A stretch of 51,708 bases of DNA from the NCBI GenBank assembly GCA_029564115.1, contig JAKQQP010000247.1:1-51708 (forward strand), in the 5' to 3' direction. Every line of letters begins with the position of its first letter. Position 1 is the first letter of the stretch. The stretch comes from Candidatus Rifleibacteriota bacterium. Lineage in GTDB: Bacteria > Riflebacteria > Ozemobacteria > Ozemobacterales > Ozemobacteraceae. The notes beneath the pieces were generated by a model, which saw only the letters and a list, made by a program, of their open reading frames with translations, did not search any database and was not told where the DNA came from. Below are positions 42,985 through 51,708 of this stretch, one piece after another. A program made the translations under genes and the position numbers.

Positions 42985-44415
42985 ATGTCACAACAGGTTC
43001 GTGTGCGCTTTGCGCCATCTCCGACAGGCTACCTTCACGTGGGCGGTGCCCGCACCGCATTGTTCAACTGGCTTTTCGCCAGAAAAACCGGCGGCAAATT
43101 CATTCTGAGAGTAGAAGACACCGATGTTGAACGCTCTACCCAGGAATCAGTCGATGGCCTGCTGCGCGACATGAAGTGGCTCGGCCTCACCTGGGATGAA
43201 GGCCCCGAAGTCGGCGGCCCGCACGGCCCATATTTCCAGTCACAGCGCCTGCACATTTATCAGGAATACGCCCGCCGCCTGGTTGCCAATGGTGCTGCCT
43301 ACCCATGCTTCTGTTCAGAAGAAGAACTCGAAAGCAAACGTCAGAAAGCCGAAGAAGAACACCGTTCAGTTCATTATGACGGCACCTGCCGCAAACTTTC
43401 GAAAGAAGAAGTTGAACGCCGCATAGCGGCCGGCGAGCCTCATGTCATCAGAGTCAAAGTGCCTGAGAAAGACTATGTTCTCGAAGATCTGGTGCGCGGT
43501 CGCGTTGAATGGAAAGCCGAAACCCTTGGCGATTTTATCATTCTCAGATCATCAGGCATGCCTGTATACAATTTCTGTGTCGTCGTCGATGACGCCGACA
43601 TGCAGATCAGCCACGTCGTCAGAGCCGAAGAACACCTGACAAACACCCACCGGCAGCTGATTCTTTATGAAGCACTCGGCATAAAACCGCCGATCTTTGG
43701 GCACGCTTCGCTCATTCTCGGCGAAGACAAATCGAAACTTTCAAAACGCCACGGCGCCACCGCAGTCGGGCAATATGCCGAAGACGGCTTTCTGAGAGAA
43801 GCTCTGATCAATTTTCTGGCTTTGCTCGGCTGGAACGAAGGCAATGACCGCGAAATTTACAGCGTCGATGAACTGATCGAGTGCTTCAGCCTCGAGCGCA
43901 TCAGCAAATCACCAGGTGTTTTCGATCATAACAAGCTGATCTGGATGAACGGCCAACACCTGCGGGCGCTGCCGGTCGAAAAACTGCTGCCCATGGTTGA
44001 ACCCGTTCTCAAAAAAGCGATGCCCGATGACCGGCGCCTCGAAAACCCCGAAATCATGCGCAAGCTGGTTGAACTCATTCAAATCAAGATGAACACCATC
44101 AACGACGCCGTTGCCGTCGCCGAATCGGTATTGCGGCCAAGCCAGCCCGAAAACGATGAAGCGGCTGCGATGATCAGCACCGAAAAATCAAAGGCTCTGT
44201 TTGCCGCTCTCGCTGATGAATTTGCAAAATGCGAATGGGTTCGCGATGGCTATAACGCCGCAATCAAAGCTGCCGGCAAAACAGCCGAAGCCAAAGGTAA
44301 AGATCTTTTCATGCCGATCAGGGTTAAAATTACCGGCTCATGCCACGGCCCCGAACTGGTAGGCATTCTCGACGTTCTTGGCCGCGACGAGGTCATCACC
44401 AGACTGAAAAATTAG
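42985..44415 (+). CDS. gltX: Glutamyl-tRNA synthetase
   Basis: A 476-aa class I synthetase of normal length. The HIGH-equivalent is PSPTGYLHVGGARTALFNW, the KMSKS-equivalent DKSKLSKRHG, followed by the helical anticodon-binding domain. It charges tRNA-Glu (and possibly tRNA-Gln, for later amidation). It begins 3 nt after the CBS-HutP gene with a GGGGAG 15 nt upstream, further than ideal. A terminator follows. Confidence 0.96.
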   Translation: MSQQVRVRFAPSPTGYLHVGGARTALFNWLFARKTGGKFILRVEDTDVERSTQESVDGLLRDMKWLGLTWDEGPEVGGPHGPYFQSQRLHIYQEYARRLVANGAAYPCFCSEEELESKRQKAEEEHRSVHYDGTCRKLSKEEVERRIAAGEPHVIRVKVPEKDYVLEDLVRGRVEWKAETLGDFIILRSSGMPVYNFCVVVDDADMQISHVVRAEEHLTNTHRQLILYEALGIKPPIFGHASLILGEDKSKLSKRHGATAVGQYAEDGFLREALINFLALLGWNEGNDREIYSVDELIECFSLERISKSPGVFDHNKLIWMNGQHLRALPVEKLLPMVEPVLKKAMPDDRRLENPEIMRKLVELIQIKMNTINDAVAVAESVLRPSQPENDEAAAMISTEKSKALFAALADEFAKCEWVRDGYNAAIKAAGKTAEAKGKDLFMPIRVKITGSCHGPELVGILDVLGRDEVITRLKN

Positions 44416-44445
44416 TGGCCAGTGGCCGCAGGTAGACCGAAAGCC

Positions 44446-44488
44446 AACGCTGTGACGACTCGAAGAGAGACTCACAGCGTTGTTTTTA
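44446..44488 (+). terminator. Terminator after gltX
   Basis: AACGCTGTGA pairs exactly with TCACAGCGTT around a 16-nt loop, followed by GTTTTT. Confidence 0.88.
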
Positions 44489-44546
44489 TCTGAGCAGCCG
44501 GCAAAATCAGAGACAACTTTAATCAGGCGCAAAGACTCTGTAGATA

Positions 44547-44575
44547 TTGACTTTGCCGGTGGGTGAATCTATTAT
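44547..44575 (+). promoter_or_regulatory. Promoter of leuS
   Basis: TTGACT (44547-44552) and TATTAT (44570-44575) with a 17-nt spacer. I looked for a T-box in the short leader and saw none. Confidence 0.8.
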
Positions 44576-44610
44576 GGGGCGCAGACAATCACAAGACATG
44601 GAGCAAAATC

Positions 44611-47076
44611 ATGGCAGAAAAATATGATTCGCAGAAAGTTCAAGACAAATGGCAGCCTAAGTGGCGCGAAATGGGGCTTTACAAAACCTCTGACGATCGC
44701 AGCCGCCCGAAGTTCTACTGCCTCGACTTCTTTCCCTACCCCTCCGGAAACGGCCTTTCGGTAGGGCATCTGCGCAATTATGTGCCGACAGACGTTGTTT
44801 CAAGAATGAAGCGCATGCAGGGCTTCAACGTTCTGCACCCCATGGGCTGGGACGCCTTCGGTCTGCCTGCCGAAAACTTCGCCATCAAAATGGGCGTGCA
44901 CCCGGCAATCACCACTGAGAAGAACGCTTCCAATTACCGTCGCCAGCTCAGCCTGGTAGAATGTGGCTACGACTGGGACCGCGAAATAAACTCAACCGAC
45001 CCCGACTACTACCGCTGGACCCAGTGGTTTTTCCTGCTCCTCTATAAACGCGGGTTGGCCTATAAAGCCACCGGCGCTCAGTGGTGGTGCCCTGAATGCC
45101 GCACCATTCTCGCCAATGAGCAGGTAGAACAGGGCCAGTGCTGGCGCTGCGAATCACAGGTCGAAAAGAAAGACCTGAACCAGTGGTTCTTCAAAATCAC
45201 CGATTATGCCGACCGCCTTATCGACGACCTCAAAACCGTCGATTGGCCCGATCGAATCAAAAAAATGCAGGAAAACTGGATCGGTAAAAGCACCGGTGCC
45301 GAAGTAAACTTTAAAGGTATCAACCCGGTCAGCGGTGAAGAATATGATATTCCGATCTTTACCACCCGTGTCGACACCATTTTTGGTGTGACATTCATGA
45401 CGCTGGCACCCGAGCACCCGCTGGTCGAAAAACTGACCCACCCCGACAACAAAGCGGCAGTTGAAGCTTACATCAGCGACTCACGCAAAAAATCAGAGAT
45501 CGACCGCCTGTCTACCGAAAAAGAAAAGACCGGCGTCAATCTTGGCGGCTTTGCCATCAACCCGTTCAACGGCGAAAAAGTACCGGTATTCATCGGTGAT
45601 TACGTTCTCTACGGCTACGGCACCGGTGCAGTAATGGCCGTTCCGGCTCATGATGAACGCGACTTTGCCTTCGCCAGAAAATACAATATTGCGGTCAAAG
45701 AAGTCATTACTCCGGCAGGCACCGCCCAGGGCGAACTGAAAGCCGCTTTCACCGAATACGGAACCCTGATAAATTCAGACCAGTTCAGCGGTTTAATCAG
45801 CGAACAGGCCATTGAAAAGATGATCGCCTGGCTCGAAGAAAAGAAACTCGGCAACGGCCGTATCAACTACAAACTTCGCGACTGGCTTATTTCCCGACAG
45901 CGCTACTGGGGCGCACCAGTGCCGATAGTTCATTGCGACTGCTGCGGCGAAGTGCCTGTGCCCGAAGACCAGCTTCCGGTGAAGCTGCCTGAAATCAATG
46001 AATTCAAACCCGGTGCCGACGGCAAGTCACCCCTGGCTTTCATCGAAAACTGGGTCAATACGACCTGCCCGAAATGTGGCAAGCCGGCCCGCCGCGAAAC
46101 CGACACCATGGACGGCTTTGCCTGCTCGTCATGGTATTTTCTGCGCTTCATCAACCCGAAGCTGAATACCGCCCCCTTCGACAGCGAAGACGTTAAGTTC
46201 TGGGCCCCGGTCGATCTCTACGTCGGTGGCGCCGAACACGCTGTCATGCACCTGCTCTATGCCCGCTTCTGGACAAAAGTAATGTATGACGCCGGCCTGG
46301 TGCCTTTTATCGAACCTTTCAGCAAACTGCGCAATCAAGGCATGATGCTGGCTGCCGACGGCACTAAAATGAGCAAATCGAAAAACAACGTCATCACTCC
46401 CGACGAAATCGTCGAAAAATATGGAGCCGACACACTCAGAGCATTCATACTGTTTCTGGGCACTTTCGAACTCGAAGTATCATGGTCTGACGAAGGTGTG
46501 CGCGGCATGAACCGCTTCATCAACCGCGTCTTCGACCTGATCGGCGAAAACCCTGGCGGCAACGAAAAAGCCGAAGGCAAAGAAGCCGAAGACCTCAATC
46601 GCATCATGCACCGCACCATCAAAGCGGTAAGTAACGATATCGAAAACTTCAGTTTCAATACGGCAATAGCCCGCCTGATGGAACTCACCAACGCCATGGC
46701 CGATGCAGTCAAAAAAACCAGCCTGCCCAAAACGACTCTCTGGCGCAATGTCGTCGAAAACATGCTGAAAATAATGGCACCGATCACTCCTTTCCTCTCT
46801 GAAGAACTCTGGGAAACAATCAACGGCAACGGCTCGGTGCATCAGCAGCCCTGGCCCGCCTGGGACGAAAAAGCCCTCATTGAATCGACCGTCACCCTGC
46901 CGGTTCAGGTTAACGGCAAGCTTCGCGACCAGATCGAACTGCCGGCTGACATCGACGAAGCCGGCGCCCGCAAAGCCGCCGAAGCCAGCGAAAAGGTGCA
47001 AAAGTATCTTGAAGGCACCCAGATCGTCAAGTTTATCTATGTTCCGAAACGCATGATCAGCTTTGTTGTAAAATAA
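44611..47076 (+). CDS. leuS: Leucyl-tRNA synthetase
   Basis: An 821-aa class I synthetase with FPYPSGNGLSVGHLRNY (HIGH region), a CPEC...CWRC zinc site, the CP1 editing insertion (about 220-410), WYFLRF and the DGTKMSKSKNN (KMSKS) loop. The C-terminal domain ends the protein. It charges tRNA-Leu and edits mis-activated residues. GGAG 8 nt before the ATG at 44611 sets the start, so an in-frame ATG at 44563 is rejected. Own promoter and terminator. Confidence 0.97.
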   Translation: MAEKYDSQKVQDKWQPKWREMGLYKTSDDRSRPKFYCLDFFPYPSGNGLSVGHLRNYVPTDVVSRMKRMQGFNVLHPMGWDAFGLPAENFAIKMGVHPAITTEKNASNYRRQLSLVECGYDWDREINSTDPDYYRWTQWFFLLLYKRGLAYKATGAQWWCPECRTILANEQVEQGQCWRCESQVEKKDLNQWFFKITDYADRLIDDLKTVDWPDRIKKMQENWIGKSTGAEVNFKGINPVSGEEYDIPIFTTRVDTIFGVTFMTLAPEHPLVEKLTHPDNKAAVEAYISDSRKKSEIDRLSTEKEKTGVNLGGFAINPFNGEKVPVFIGDYVLYGYGTGAVMAVPAHDERDFAFARKYNIAVKEVITPAGTAQGELKAAFTEYGTLINSDQFSGLISEQAIEKMIAWLEEKKLGNGRINYKLRDWLISRQRYWGAPVPIVHCDCCGEVPVPEDQLPVKLPEINEFKPGADGKSPLAFIENWVNTTCPKCGKPARRETDTMDGFACSSWYFLRFINPKLNTAPFDSEDVKFWAPVDLYVGGAEHAVMHLLYARFWTKVMYDAGLVPFIEPFSKLRNQGMMLAADGTKMSKSKNNVITPDEIVEKYGADTLRAFILFLGTFELEVSWSDEGVRGMNRFINRVFDLIGENPGGNEKAEGKEAEDLNRIMHRTIKAVSNDIENFSFNTAIARLMELTNAMADAVKKTSLPKTTLWRNVVENMLKIMAPITPFLSEELWETINGNGSVHQQPWPAWDEKALIESTVTLPVQVNGKLRDQIELPADIDEAGARKAAEASEKVQKYLEGTQIVKFIYVPKRMISFVVK

Positions 47077-47104
47077 GCAGCTCACCTCAGATCGACAGAA
47101 ATGC

Positions 47105-47133
47105 GAAGCCCCCGCAATTGCGGGGGCTTCTTA
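47105..47133 (+). terminator. Terminator after leuS
   Basis: A perfect 26-nt palindrome (GAAGCCCCCGCAA and its complement, 47105-47130) followed by a short T-run. It may also act on the convergent hydrolase gene. Confidence 0.88.
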
Positions 47134-47284
47134 ATTAGAACCAGACAGAACTTAGAGATGATGCAGGTCAGTCAAGCCGACAACAAATACTGACGAACAC
47201 CTCCTTTCGCTTCTGACGATAAAAACATCGATCAAATTCAGCCTGTCATCAATTCTTAAAAAACTTTTACAGCCTGAGTCAACT

Positions 47285-48109
47285 TCAGGCCGCGGCTCGA
47301 ACGGTTTTGGGCTCTGCCTCCGGCTTTTTGTCGACAATGATTATCTGAGCCTTTTCGACAAAGCCGAGAAAACCATCTTTGATTGAGTCCTGCGGTGGTT
47401 TTGGCTGGTAATGGTAAAGCCACATTTTGGCTTTCGTCTTTTCGGGCAAACCATTGAGATCGTCGTAATGGGCGTGAACACCAGACTTGAAAGGTGCAGT
47501 TTCACAGTCATGCAGAATCATGTCGCACTGATCGTAGAATTTGCGCATCTGATAAGGAGCAAACTGTGTATCGGCGGTGAAGAACACACGATGATCAGAA
47601 CCAATTTCCTGAATCATCAGACCATAGCTGTGCTGAATCTGCATGCCGCTGACGATATGAACAGTCTGTACCGGGGTGAAGCGGATGTTTTCCCAGACGA
47701 ACGAGTTGTTGATGCGAACCGGGTGGCATTCGAAGTAGTCGGTAAGGTTGGCAATCTTGCCCTCGAGAGTCTCGAGACCGCCACGCAGGCTTTTGTTCCA
47801 CAGATCCGACATCAGAGACTGAATACCAAACAGTTTGGGGCGCTGGAACGATGGATTGAAGTAGGTAACCAGAGCCAGCCACTCGAGTGAACCGATATGG
47901 TCAGCATGAAGATGGGAAATATACACACCGTCGATTTCTTTGCCGAGATTGCCATTGTTGATACCGAGTTCTTCGAGGGCGAACTGCGCCTGAGTGCCGC
48001 AGTCGATTAACAGCTTTTTGCCAGACTGGGCAATAATCAGAGCATTTGACTGGTAGTATTCGCGGGTAGTAAAGGCACTGCCAACACCGATGAATTGGAT
48101 CTTGTACAT
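47285..48109 (-). CDS. Metallo-beta-lactamase-fold hydrolase (RNase Z-like)
   Basis: The 274-aa protein has the MBL signature HLHADHIG after an N-terminal strand MYKIQFIGVGSAF and a LLIDCG, with later ligands in TVHIVSG and FTADTQF and an HAHY loop. The arrangement is close to RNase Z and phosphodiesterases of the same clan, but the RNase Z exosite is not obvious, so the substrate is open. AAAGGAGT before the ATG at 48109 sets the start, over an upstream ATG at 48202. Ala-rich end. Confidence 0.82.
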   Translation of the reverse strand: MYKIQFIGVGSAFTTREYYQSNALIIAQSGKKLLIDCGTQAQFALEELGINNGNLGKEIDGVYISHLHADHIGSLEWLALVTYFNPSFQRPKLFGIQSLMSDLWNKSLRGGLETLEGKIANLTDYFECHPVRINNSFVWENIRFTPVQTVHIVSGMQIQHSYGLMIQEIGSDHRVFFTADTQFAPYQMRKFYDQCDMILHDCETAPFKSGVHAHYDDLNGLPEKTKAKMWLYHYQPKPPQDSIKDGFLGFVEKAQIIIVDKKPEAEPKTVRAAA

Positions 48110-48580
48110 GACGGACTCCTTTCGTATTTGCTGCCAGGCAGCAACAGAAACCTGTATATTAGTGAGAACAAAGCAGACAAGGTTTCCGGGAGCCGACATC
48201 ATAGGTCAGACCGACCAGAGTTGAGCGTCAGGCCAGGCCGCTGAGGTTTTCAGACTGGGCGTGAACTGCCGAAACGGCTGGTCAGGGCGAGCACGATATC
48301 GTCCAGGTTACACGTGAAACATTAACGCAAGCCGCATGCCAACTATTGCAAATTTCATCGATCCGAGCGATTAATTCAGCTCTGTTGCAGACTGAATGCC
48401 TATTTACTCTATTTTGCCTGATCAAAACGAAGATTGTCGTTACAACTCCTAATCACCACCACGGCTCGTGCAACATATTGTATTTCTGGCAAAACAGGGA
48501 TTAGCGACACTGTTTGGCAAATTATTGCCACACTGCGTCACAAATGCCACAAGTGCGACAATAACTGACGGTTTTTGAAT
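48110..48580. other. Non-coding region, 471 nt, with an imperfect palindrome
   Basis: No convincing gene is seen here. It contains the upstream region of the hydrolase gene and the region downstream of the FemAB-like gene, both on the minus strand. The only structured element I see is the inverted repeat near 48506-48539. Confidence 0.5.
48506..48539. repeat. 34-nt imperfect inverted repeat
   Basis: A 15-bp arm (GACACTGTTTGGCAA) pairs with its partner at 12 of 15 positions around a 4-nt ATTA loop. The centre TGGCAA/TTGCCA is perfect. It has no T-run, so it is not a normal terminator; it lies 42 nt past the FemAB-like gene. Confidence 0.5.
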
Positions 48581-49723
48581 TCAGGAACCGCCCAGACCGC
48601 ATAAAATGGTCTCAGCATTGCGAAATGCCGTATAGGCGTCTTTATCGAGAGGAAAATCCCAGGTTCCGGAGCGATGAAGCAAACGCCCGCCAAAACCGGA
48701 TTTAAAGCAATACAGCCCGTAGAAAGGGTGGCCAGGATTCATACCGGGAGAAACGCCGCCCATGTCATATTCAATGCAACCACGAAGGCGTGCCTGACGT
48801 ATAGCCTCCCAATGTACGGCGTATGAACCCATGAGATTACGTTTGTGGTCAGATGATGCTCCGAACAGAAACAGCGCGGTGCGGCCGGAAATGGCCATGA
48901 TTACGCCCGCCAACAGATCGTTGTCATGGCATGACATCATGAATACGACCTCGGTTTCCTGATTGTTCTGTTCAAAAACCGAGAAAAGGGCATGAAAATG
49001 GTCGTAATCGCAGACCAGAAATTTGTTTCTTCCGGCAGTCTGCAGGTAAAGGTCGTAAAATGCGGGCAGGGAATCGATGCCGGCGATGAAGGTCTGCACC
49101 CCTTTGCGCCTGGCGAGACCGATGTTGTATCTGGTTTTTGGCTTCATGCGGGCCAGAATGTTTTTTTCGGCGTCGGCGATGTCAACAATCATGCACGAGG
49201 CAACCGTCATATCGCTAACCGACTTGATAAAATTCCAGGAACTGGTACCGTAATTCATGCGCATTTCCTGAACCCGGGCCGCGGGAATGATGGCATCGTC
49301 GAAACCGCAGTCAGCAAAGGGTGACAGCCACGGAAGATCGAAACGGATAAAAGCCGTTCTGGAGTCAAGGTGAGGCACAAGCTTTTCTGCCAGTTCTTCG
49401 AGATAAACCCCGTAATTTTCGGGCGTTGGGGCATACTCTGGTCCTTGAGGAATATAAGCGGCCACACGATTGTCGCCAAAAGGCTGATTCAGCAATAAAA
49501 CATCACTTCTGGCGTCATCAGAGGCAATGTCGAAAGCCCGCGGTTCCCAGCCGATGCGTGCTTTAACCTGCCCCCAGAACGTTGTCTGAAAGAGAATGTC
49601 TGTCGGAAACAGTTTTTTCAATTCTTTTGGTGCTAACGTTATTGCCACTGCCAGTTCTCCGTGAGTTATTGAGCGCAGGTGGTCAGATTTAAAACCACCT
49701 GGGGTTTTGGTATTCAGAAACAT
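48581..49723 (-). CDS. FemAB/FemX-like aminoacyl- or acyltransferase (GNAT fold)
   Basis: A 380-aa protein with two GNAT-like halves, matching FemAB peptidoglycan bridge enzymes: LFQTTFWGQVKARIGWEP, then KTRYNIGLARRKGV, FYDLYLQTAGRNKF, LFLFGASSDHKRNLMGSYAV and an EYDMGGV region. Family members move amino acids from tRNA to cell-wall precursors; related proteins act in polysaccharide export. No sugar or wall genes sit next to it, so the acceptor is unknown. Confidence 0.85.
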   Translation of the reverse strand: MFLNTKTPGGFKSDHLRSITHGELAVAITLAPKELKKLFPTDILFQTTFWGQVKARIGWEPRAFDIASDDARSDVLLLNQPFGDNRVAAYIPQGPEYAPTPENYGVYLEELAEKLVPHLDSRTAFIRFDLPWLSPFADCGFDDAIIPAARVQEMRMNYGTSSWNFIKSVSDMTVASCMIVDIADAEKNILARMKPKTRYNIGLARRKGVQTFIAGIDSLPAFYDLYLQTAGRNKFLVCDYDHFHALFSVFEQNNQETEVVFMMSCHDNDLLAGVIMAISGRTALFLFGASSDHKRNLMGSYAVHWEAIRQARLRGCIEYDMGGVSPGMNPGHPFYGLYCFKSGFGGRLLHRSGTWDFPLDKDAYTAFRNAETILCGLGGS

Positions 49724-49915
49724 GCCGAAACAGCAGAACCGCGGCTTCGATTTAAACAGTCTTCAACCAACCACCCTGTTTATGTTGTCTTCAATGTAAT
49801 TCTTTATTTATAAGAACTATTGTAACACACAACCGCAAATTTAGCCTCAAAACCGGATTTTCACTTTGCAGCAGAGCTTTGGCTGGTTTTAAGACAACTA
49901 TCGCAAAGGGTACCA

Positions 49916-49944
49916 TTAACGCTTATTCGAAACGTTCTTATAAT
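49916..49944 (+). promoter_or_regulatory. Promoter of the IPT lipoprotein gene, next to its start codon
   Basis: Perfect -10 TATAAT (49939-49944), weak -35 TTAACG (49916-49921), 17-nt spacer. The ATG at 49952 follows the -10 by 7 nt with no SD, predicting a leaderless mRNA. Confidence 0.6.
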
Positions 49945-49951
49945 CAGGTTT

Positions 49952-51127
49952 ATGAAAAATCTGATTATCGTCTGCCTTCTAATAATCGGCATTATAACGG
50001 TTGGCTGCAGCAGTGGTGGCGGCAGCTCCAAACCATCATCAAACCTTAGCGGGCCGACTATAAGTTACATTTCACCGGTCAGCGGCAATTCAGACACACT
50101 GATCACCATATACGGCAGTCGCTTTGGCCTGTATCAGGGCTCGAGTATTTTAAGCTATGGCGGCGTTACCGTCACACCAAGCTCATGGCAGGATACCCAG
50201 ATAACCGTAAAACTGCCAGCGAGTTCATTATCAGACCAGAAGTTTCTCGTCAATGTCGGTGGTTTTTTTTCGAACGAGAGTACTCCGTTCGCCTTCAGCG
50301 ACATGAGAATTTTCAACATTACCCCAAATAACGGCAGCCCCGGCTCTGTCGTCACTATCAGCGGCCAGGGGTTCGGCACCTTCGTCTCAGGTGTCACTTA
50401 TGTCACCTTCTACGATCTCAGCCAGACGGCAAACTATTCTGTGGCAGCCGTCAGCACCTGGTCAGATACCAGCATTACCTGCACCGTTCCGAACAGTCTG
50501 TCGATTTCGCAGTCGGGTTCGATCGGCTTCACCGTCTGGAAAAGCAGCACGATTTACGCCAACGGCAATTTTAATCTGACTGTACCGACAATCAGTTACA
50601 TCGACCCGGCGATTGACAATGTCGGCGCCACTATAAGCATTTCCGGGCAGGGTTTCGGCAACCAGGGTTCGAGTTATGTCAGAATTGGCGGCAGCCACGC
50701 CCCGGTCGTCAGCTGGTCAGACAATCTGGTGCGAGTCAGGGTGCCCGATTTCTCTTTTGCCGGGCAAAAAACCGTCGAACTCACCATCAACAACCGCACC
50801 ATCAGCAGCAACAGCTTTTCGGTAGCCGGGCCGCAGATCAATTCTTATTACCCGGCCGGCACGATCGGCGACGGCGACACCTTCACAATTTATGGCAGCC
50901 ATTTCGGCATTGCAGCCGACTTTGAAGGTTCAGGCGCCGTTACCCGCAGCATCGAAATCAGCGGCAGCGGTATATATCAGACAGTAACTTCGGTTCTTAG
51001 CTGGTCAGATACGAGCATTTCTTTTAAATGGCCGGTTTCGAATACATTAGGGACCAGAACATTCTCTGTAACTGTTAAAGCAGGCAACTACCTCAGTTCG
51101 ACGATCAGCAACATCACCGCCGACTGA
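49952..51127 (+). CDS. IPT/TIG-repeat lipoprotein
   Basis: A 391-aa protein with a lipoprotein signal (hydrophobic core, then ITVGC, lipidated Cys19) and a Ser/Gly linker. Four IPT/TIG immunoglobulin-like repeats follow, starting near TISYISPVSG, IFNITPNNGSPG, TISYIDPAIDN and INSYYPAG, each with an I-x-GxxFG turn. It should be a surface or periplasmic adhesin or scaffold. No enzymatic domain is seen. The gene appears to be its own transcript. Confidence 0.88.
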   Translation: MKNLIIVCLLIIGIITVGCSSGGGSSKPSSNLSGPTISYISPVSGNSDTLITIYGSRFGLYQGSSILSYGGVTVTPSSWQDTQITVKLPASSLSDQKFLVNVGGFFSNESTPFAFSDMRIFNITPNNGSPGSVVTISGQGFGTFVSGVTYVTFYDLSQTANYSVAAVSTWSDTSITCTVPNSLSISQSGSIGFTVWKSSTIYANGNFNLTVPTISYIDPAIDNVGATISISGQGFGNQGSSYVRIGGSHAPVVSWSDNLVRVRVPDFSFAGQKTVELTINNRTISSNSFSVAGPQINSYYPAGTIGDGDTFTIYGSHFGIAADFEGSGAVTRSIEISGSGIYQTVTSVLSWSDTSISFKWPVSNTLGTRTFSVTVKAGNYLSSTISNITAD

Positions 51128-51338
51128 ACATTTTCAGCGATGAGGTAACAACAACCATTCCGGCGGAATCAGCGTGCTTCTACCCGTTGATTCCGGCAAA
51201 GTCGCTTATTCTCTGGCCTTTCCCGTCATTCAAACAATCGCCTCATTCATTATTTACTCACGCCCGGCCTTTAGTAATTGCAACCCGGAGAGCTAATGGT
51301 TAGAATGGTCCATAACAGACTGTTACAGGAGAGGTCGC
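51128..51338. other. Intergenic region before the WYL-type regulator
   Basis: No gene is seen. A GGCGGAATCA/TGATTCCGGC near-complement around 51162-51198 could be a hairpin ending the lipoprotein transcript, but lacks a T-run. CAGGAGAGG at about 51326-51334 is the SD of the next gene. Confidence 0.4.
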
Positions 51339-51708
51339 ATGTCGCAACAGGGCACAATAAAACGCTATTCGTTGATTATCAAAAAAGTCGAAGAGGATTT
51401 TTACCCGAACTTCAAACAATTGTCTGAATACCTGCACGAGAAAGGCTTCGAGGTTTCGGGGCGCACGATTCAGCGCGACATCGAGCAGCTCGACGCCGAG
51501 TTCGGCCTCAAGATTTCTTATTCGCGCCAGCACAAAGGCTATTTCATCGCTGAAGAAGACAGAATTCAGCTCGAACCGTTCATGAAGTTCATGGATGTCT
51601 TTCACACCGCCGAGGTTCTGCGCGACAGCCTGGCAAACAGCCGCGAAACGCTCGACTGCATCGCTTTCGACACCGCCGAGAGAATGCAGGGCATCGAGTT
51701 TCTGCAGC
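51339..51708 (+). CDS. WYL-type HTH regulator (partial, runs off window end)
   Basis: The first 123 residues are visible. They form a winged HTH (IKRYSLIIKKVEEDFYPNF, LSEYLHEKGFEVSGRTIQRD, IEQLDAEFGLKISYSRQHKG) followed by the start of a linker. The layout TIQRDIEQLD plus the short wing is typical of WYL-domain transcription regulators; the WYL domain itself would lie beyond the window. A clear SD precedes the ATG. Its target is unknown. Confidence 0.8.
   Translation, partial: MSQQGTIKRYSLIIKKVEEDFYPNFKQLSEYLHEKGFEVSGRTIQRDIEQLDAEFGLKISYSRQHKGYFIAEEDRIQLEPFMKFMDVFHTAEVLRDSLANSRETLDCIAFDTAERMQGIEFLQ

Noticed and set aside
44416..44610. T-box or other riboswitch before leuS
   Set aside because: The promoter starts only about 35 nt before the ATG, too short for a T-box; no conserved T-box core was seen.
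1..51708. CRISPR array or other short regular repeats
   Set aside because: No run of equally spaced repeats was found by eye on either strand.

Overview
This window reads as chromosome from a diderm (Gram-negative type) bacterium of roughly 50% GC. It carries sigma-70-like promoters and ordinary Shine-Dalgarno (SD) sites. It encodes an outer-membrane beta-barrel with a LysM domain, a signal-peptide metallopeptidase, type IV pilus/type II secretion parts, and an alpha2-type glycyl-tRNA synthetase. The mix of pilus ATPases, pseudopilins, FecR-like proteins and SPFH proteins suggests an uncultivated lineage (a Riflebacteria/Ozemobacteria-like group would fit), but that placement is a guess.

Layout. 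(1) 1-3272: one end of an integrated element beside tRNA-Leu(CAA), with two AlpA/excisionase-type regulators, a CGNR-like zinc protein, an ORF6N protein and a P4-type tyrosine integrase. The last three are coupled by ATGA overlaps. (2) 3273-15231: tRNA-Leu, a 48-aa zinc-ribbon protein, a secreted gluzincin, a FecR protein, HU, a catalytically degenerate PilB-like protein with an apparently intact c-di-GMP (MshEN) domain followed directly by PilT, TypA/BipA, a LOG-family protein, GlyRS and an overlapping orphan DNA methyltransferase. (3) 15348-22820: an envelope-stress-like block. It holds a LiaX/YvlB-like DUF4097 protein, a membrane coiled-coil protein, then a tight operon of three different SPFH (HflK/HflC-type) proteins ending in a P1B-type metal ATPase.

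(4) 22826-29003: an RNB exoribonuclease and a hypothetical gene on the minus strand; two paralogous Cys-rich proteins with a SLOG/molybdenum-carrier-like protein on the plus strand; and a LysM outer-membrane barrel. (5) 29252-33887: PIN-PhoH, then three pseudopilins and a membrane FecR-like protein. (6) 33903-41022: UvrA, RadA, a ribbon-helix-helix protein with a Cys cluster, and ZnuA-ZnuC-ZnuB. (7) 41095-47076: a YacL-like PIN-TRAM membrane protein, a CBS-pair/HutP-like fusion, GltX and LeuS. (8) 47285-51708: a metallo-beta-lactamase-fold hydrolase, a FemAB-like transferase, an IPT-repeat lipoprotein and the start of a WYL-type regulator.

Most promising for follow-up: the SPFH trio plus P1B ATPase operon; the dead PilB with a c-di-GMP domain next to PilT; the CBS-HutP fusion; the RHH-Cys protein in front of znuACB; and several genes whose -10 box lies 6-9 nt from the start codon, implying leaderless mRNAs. 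All assignments come from reading motifs by eye. No database search was run.
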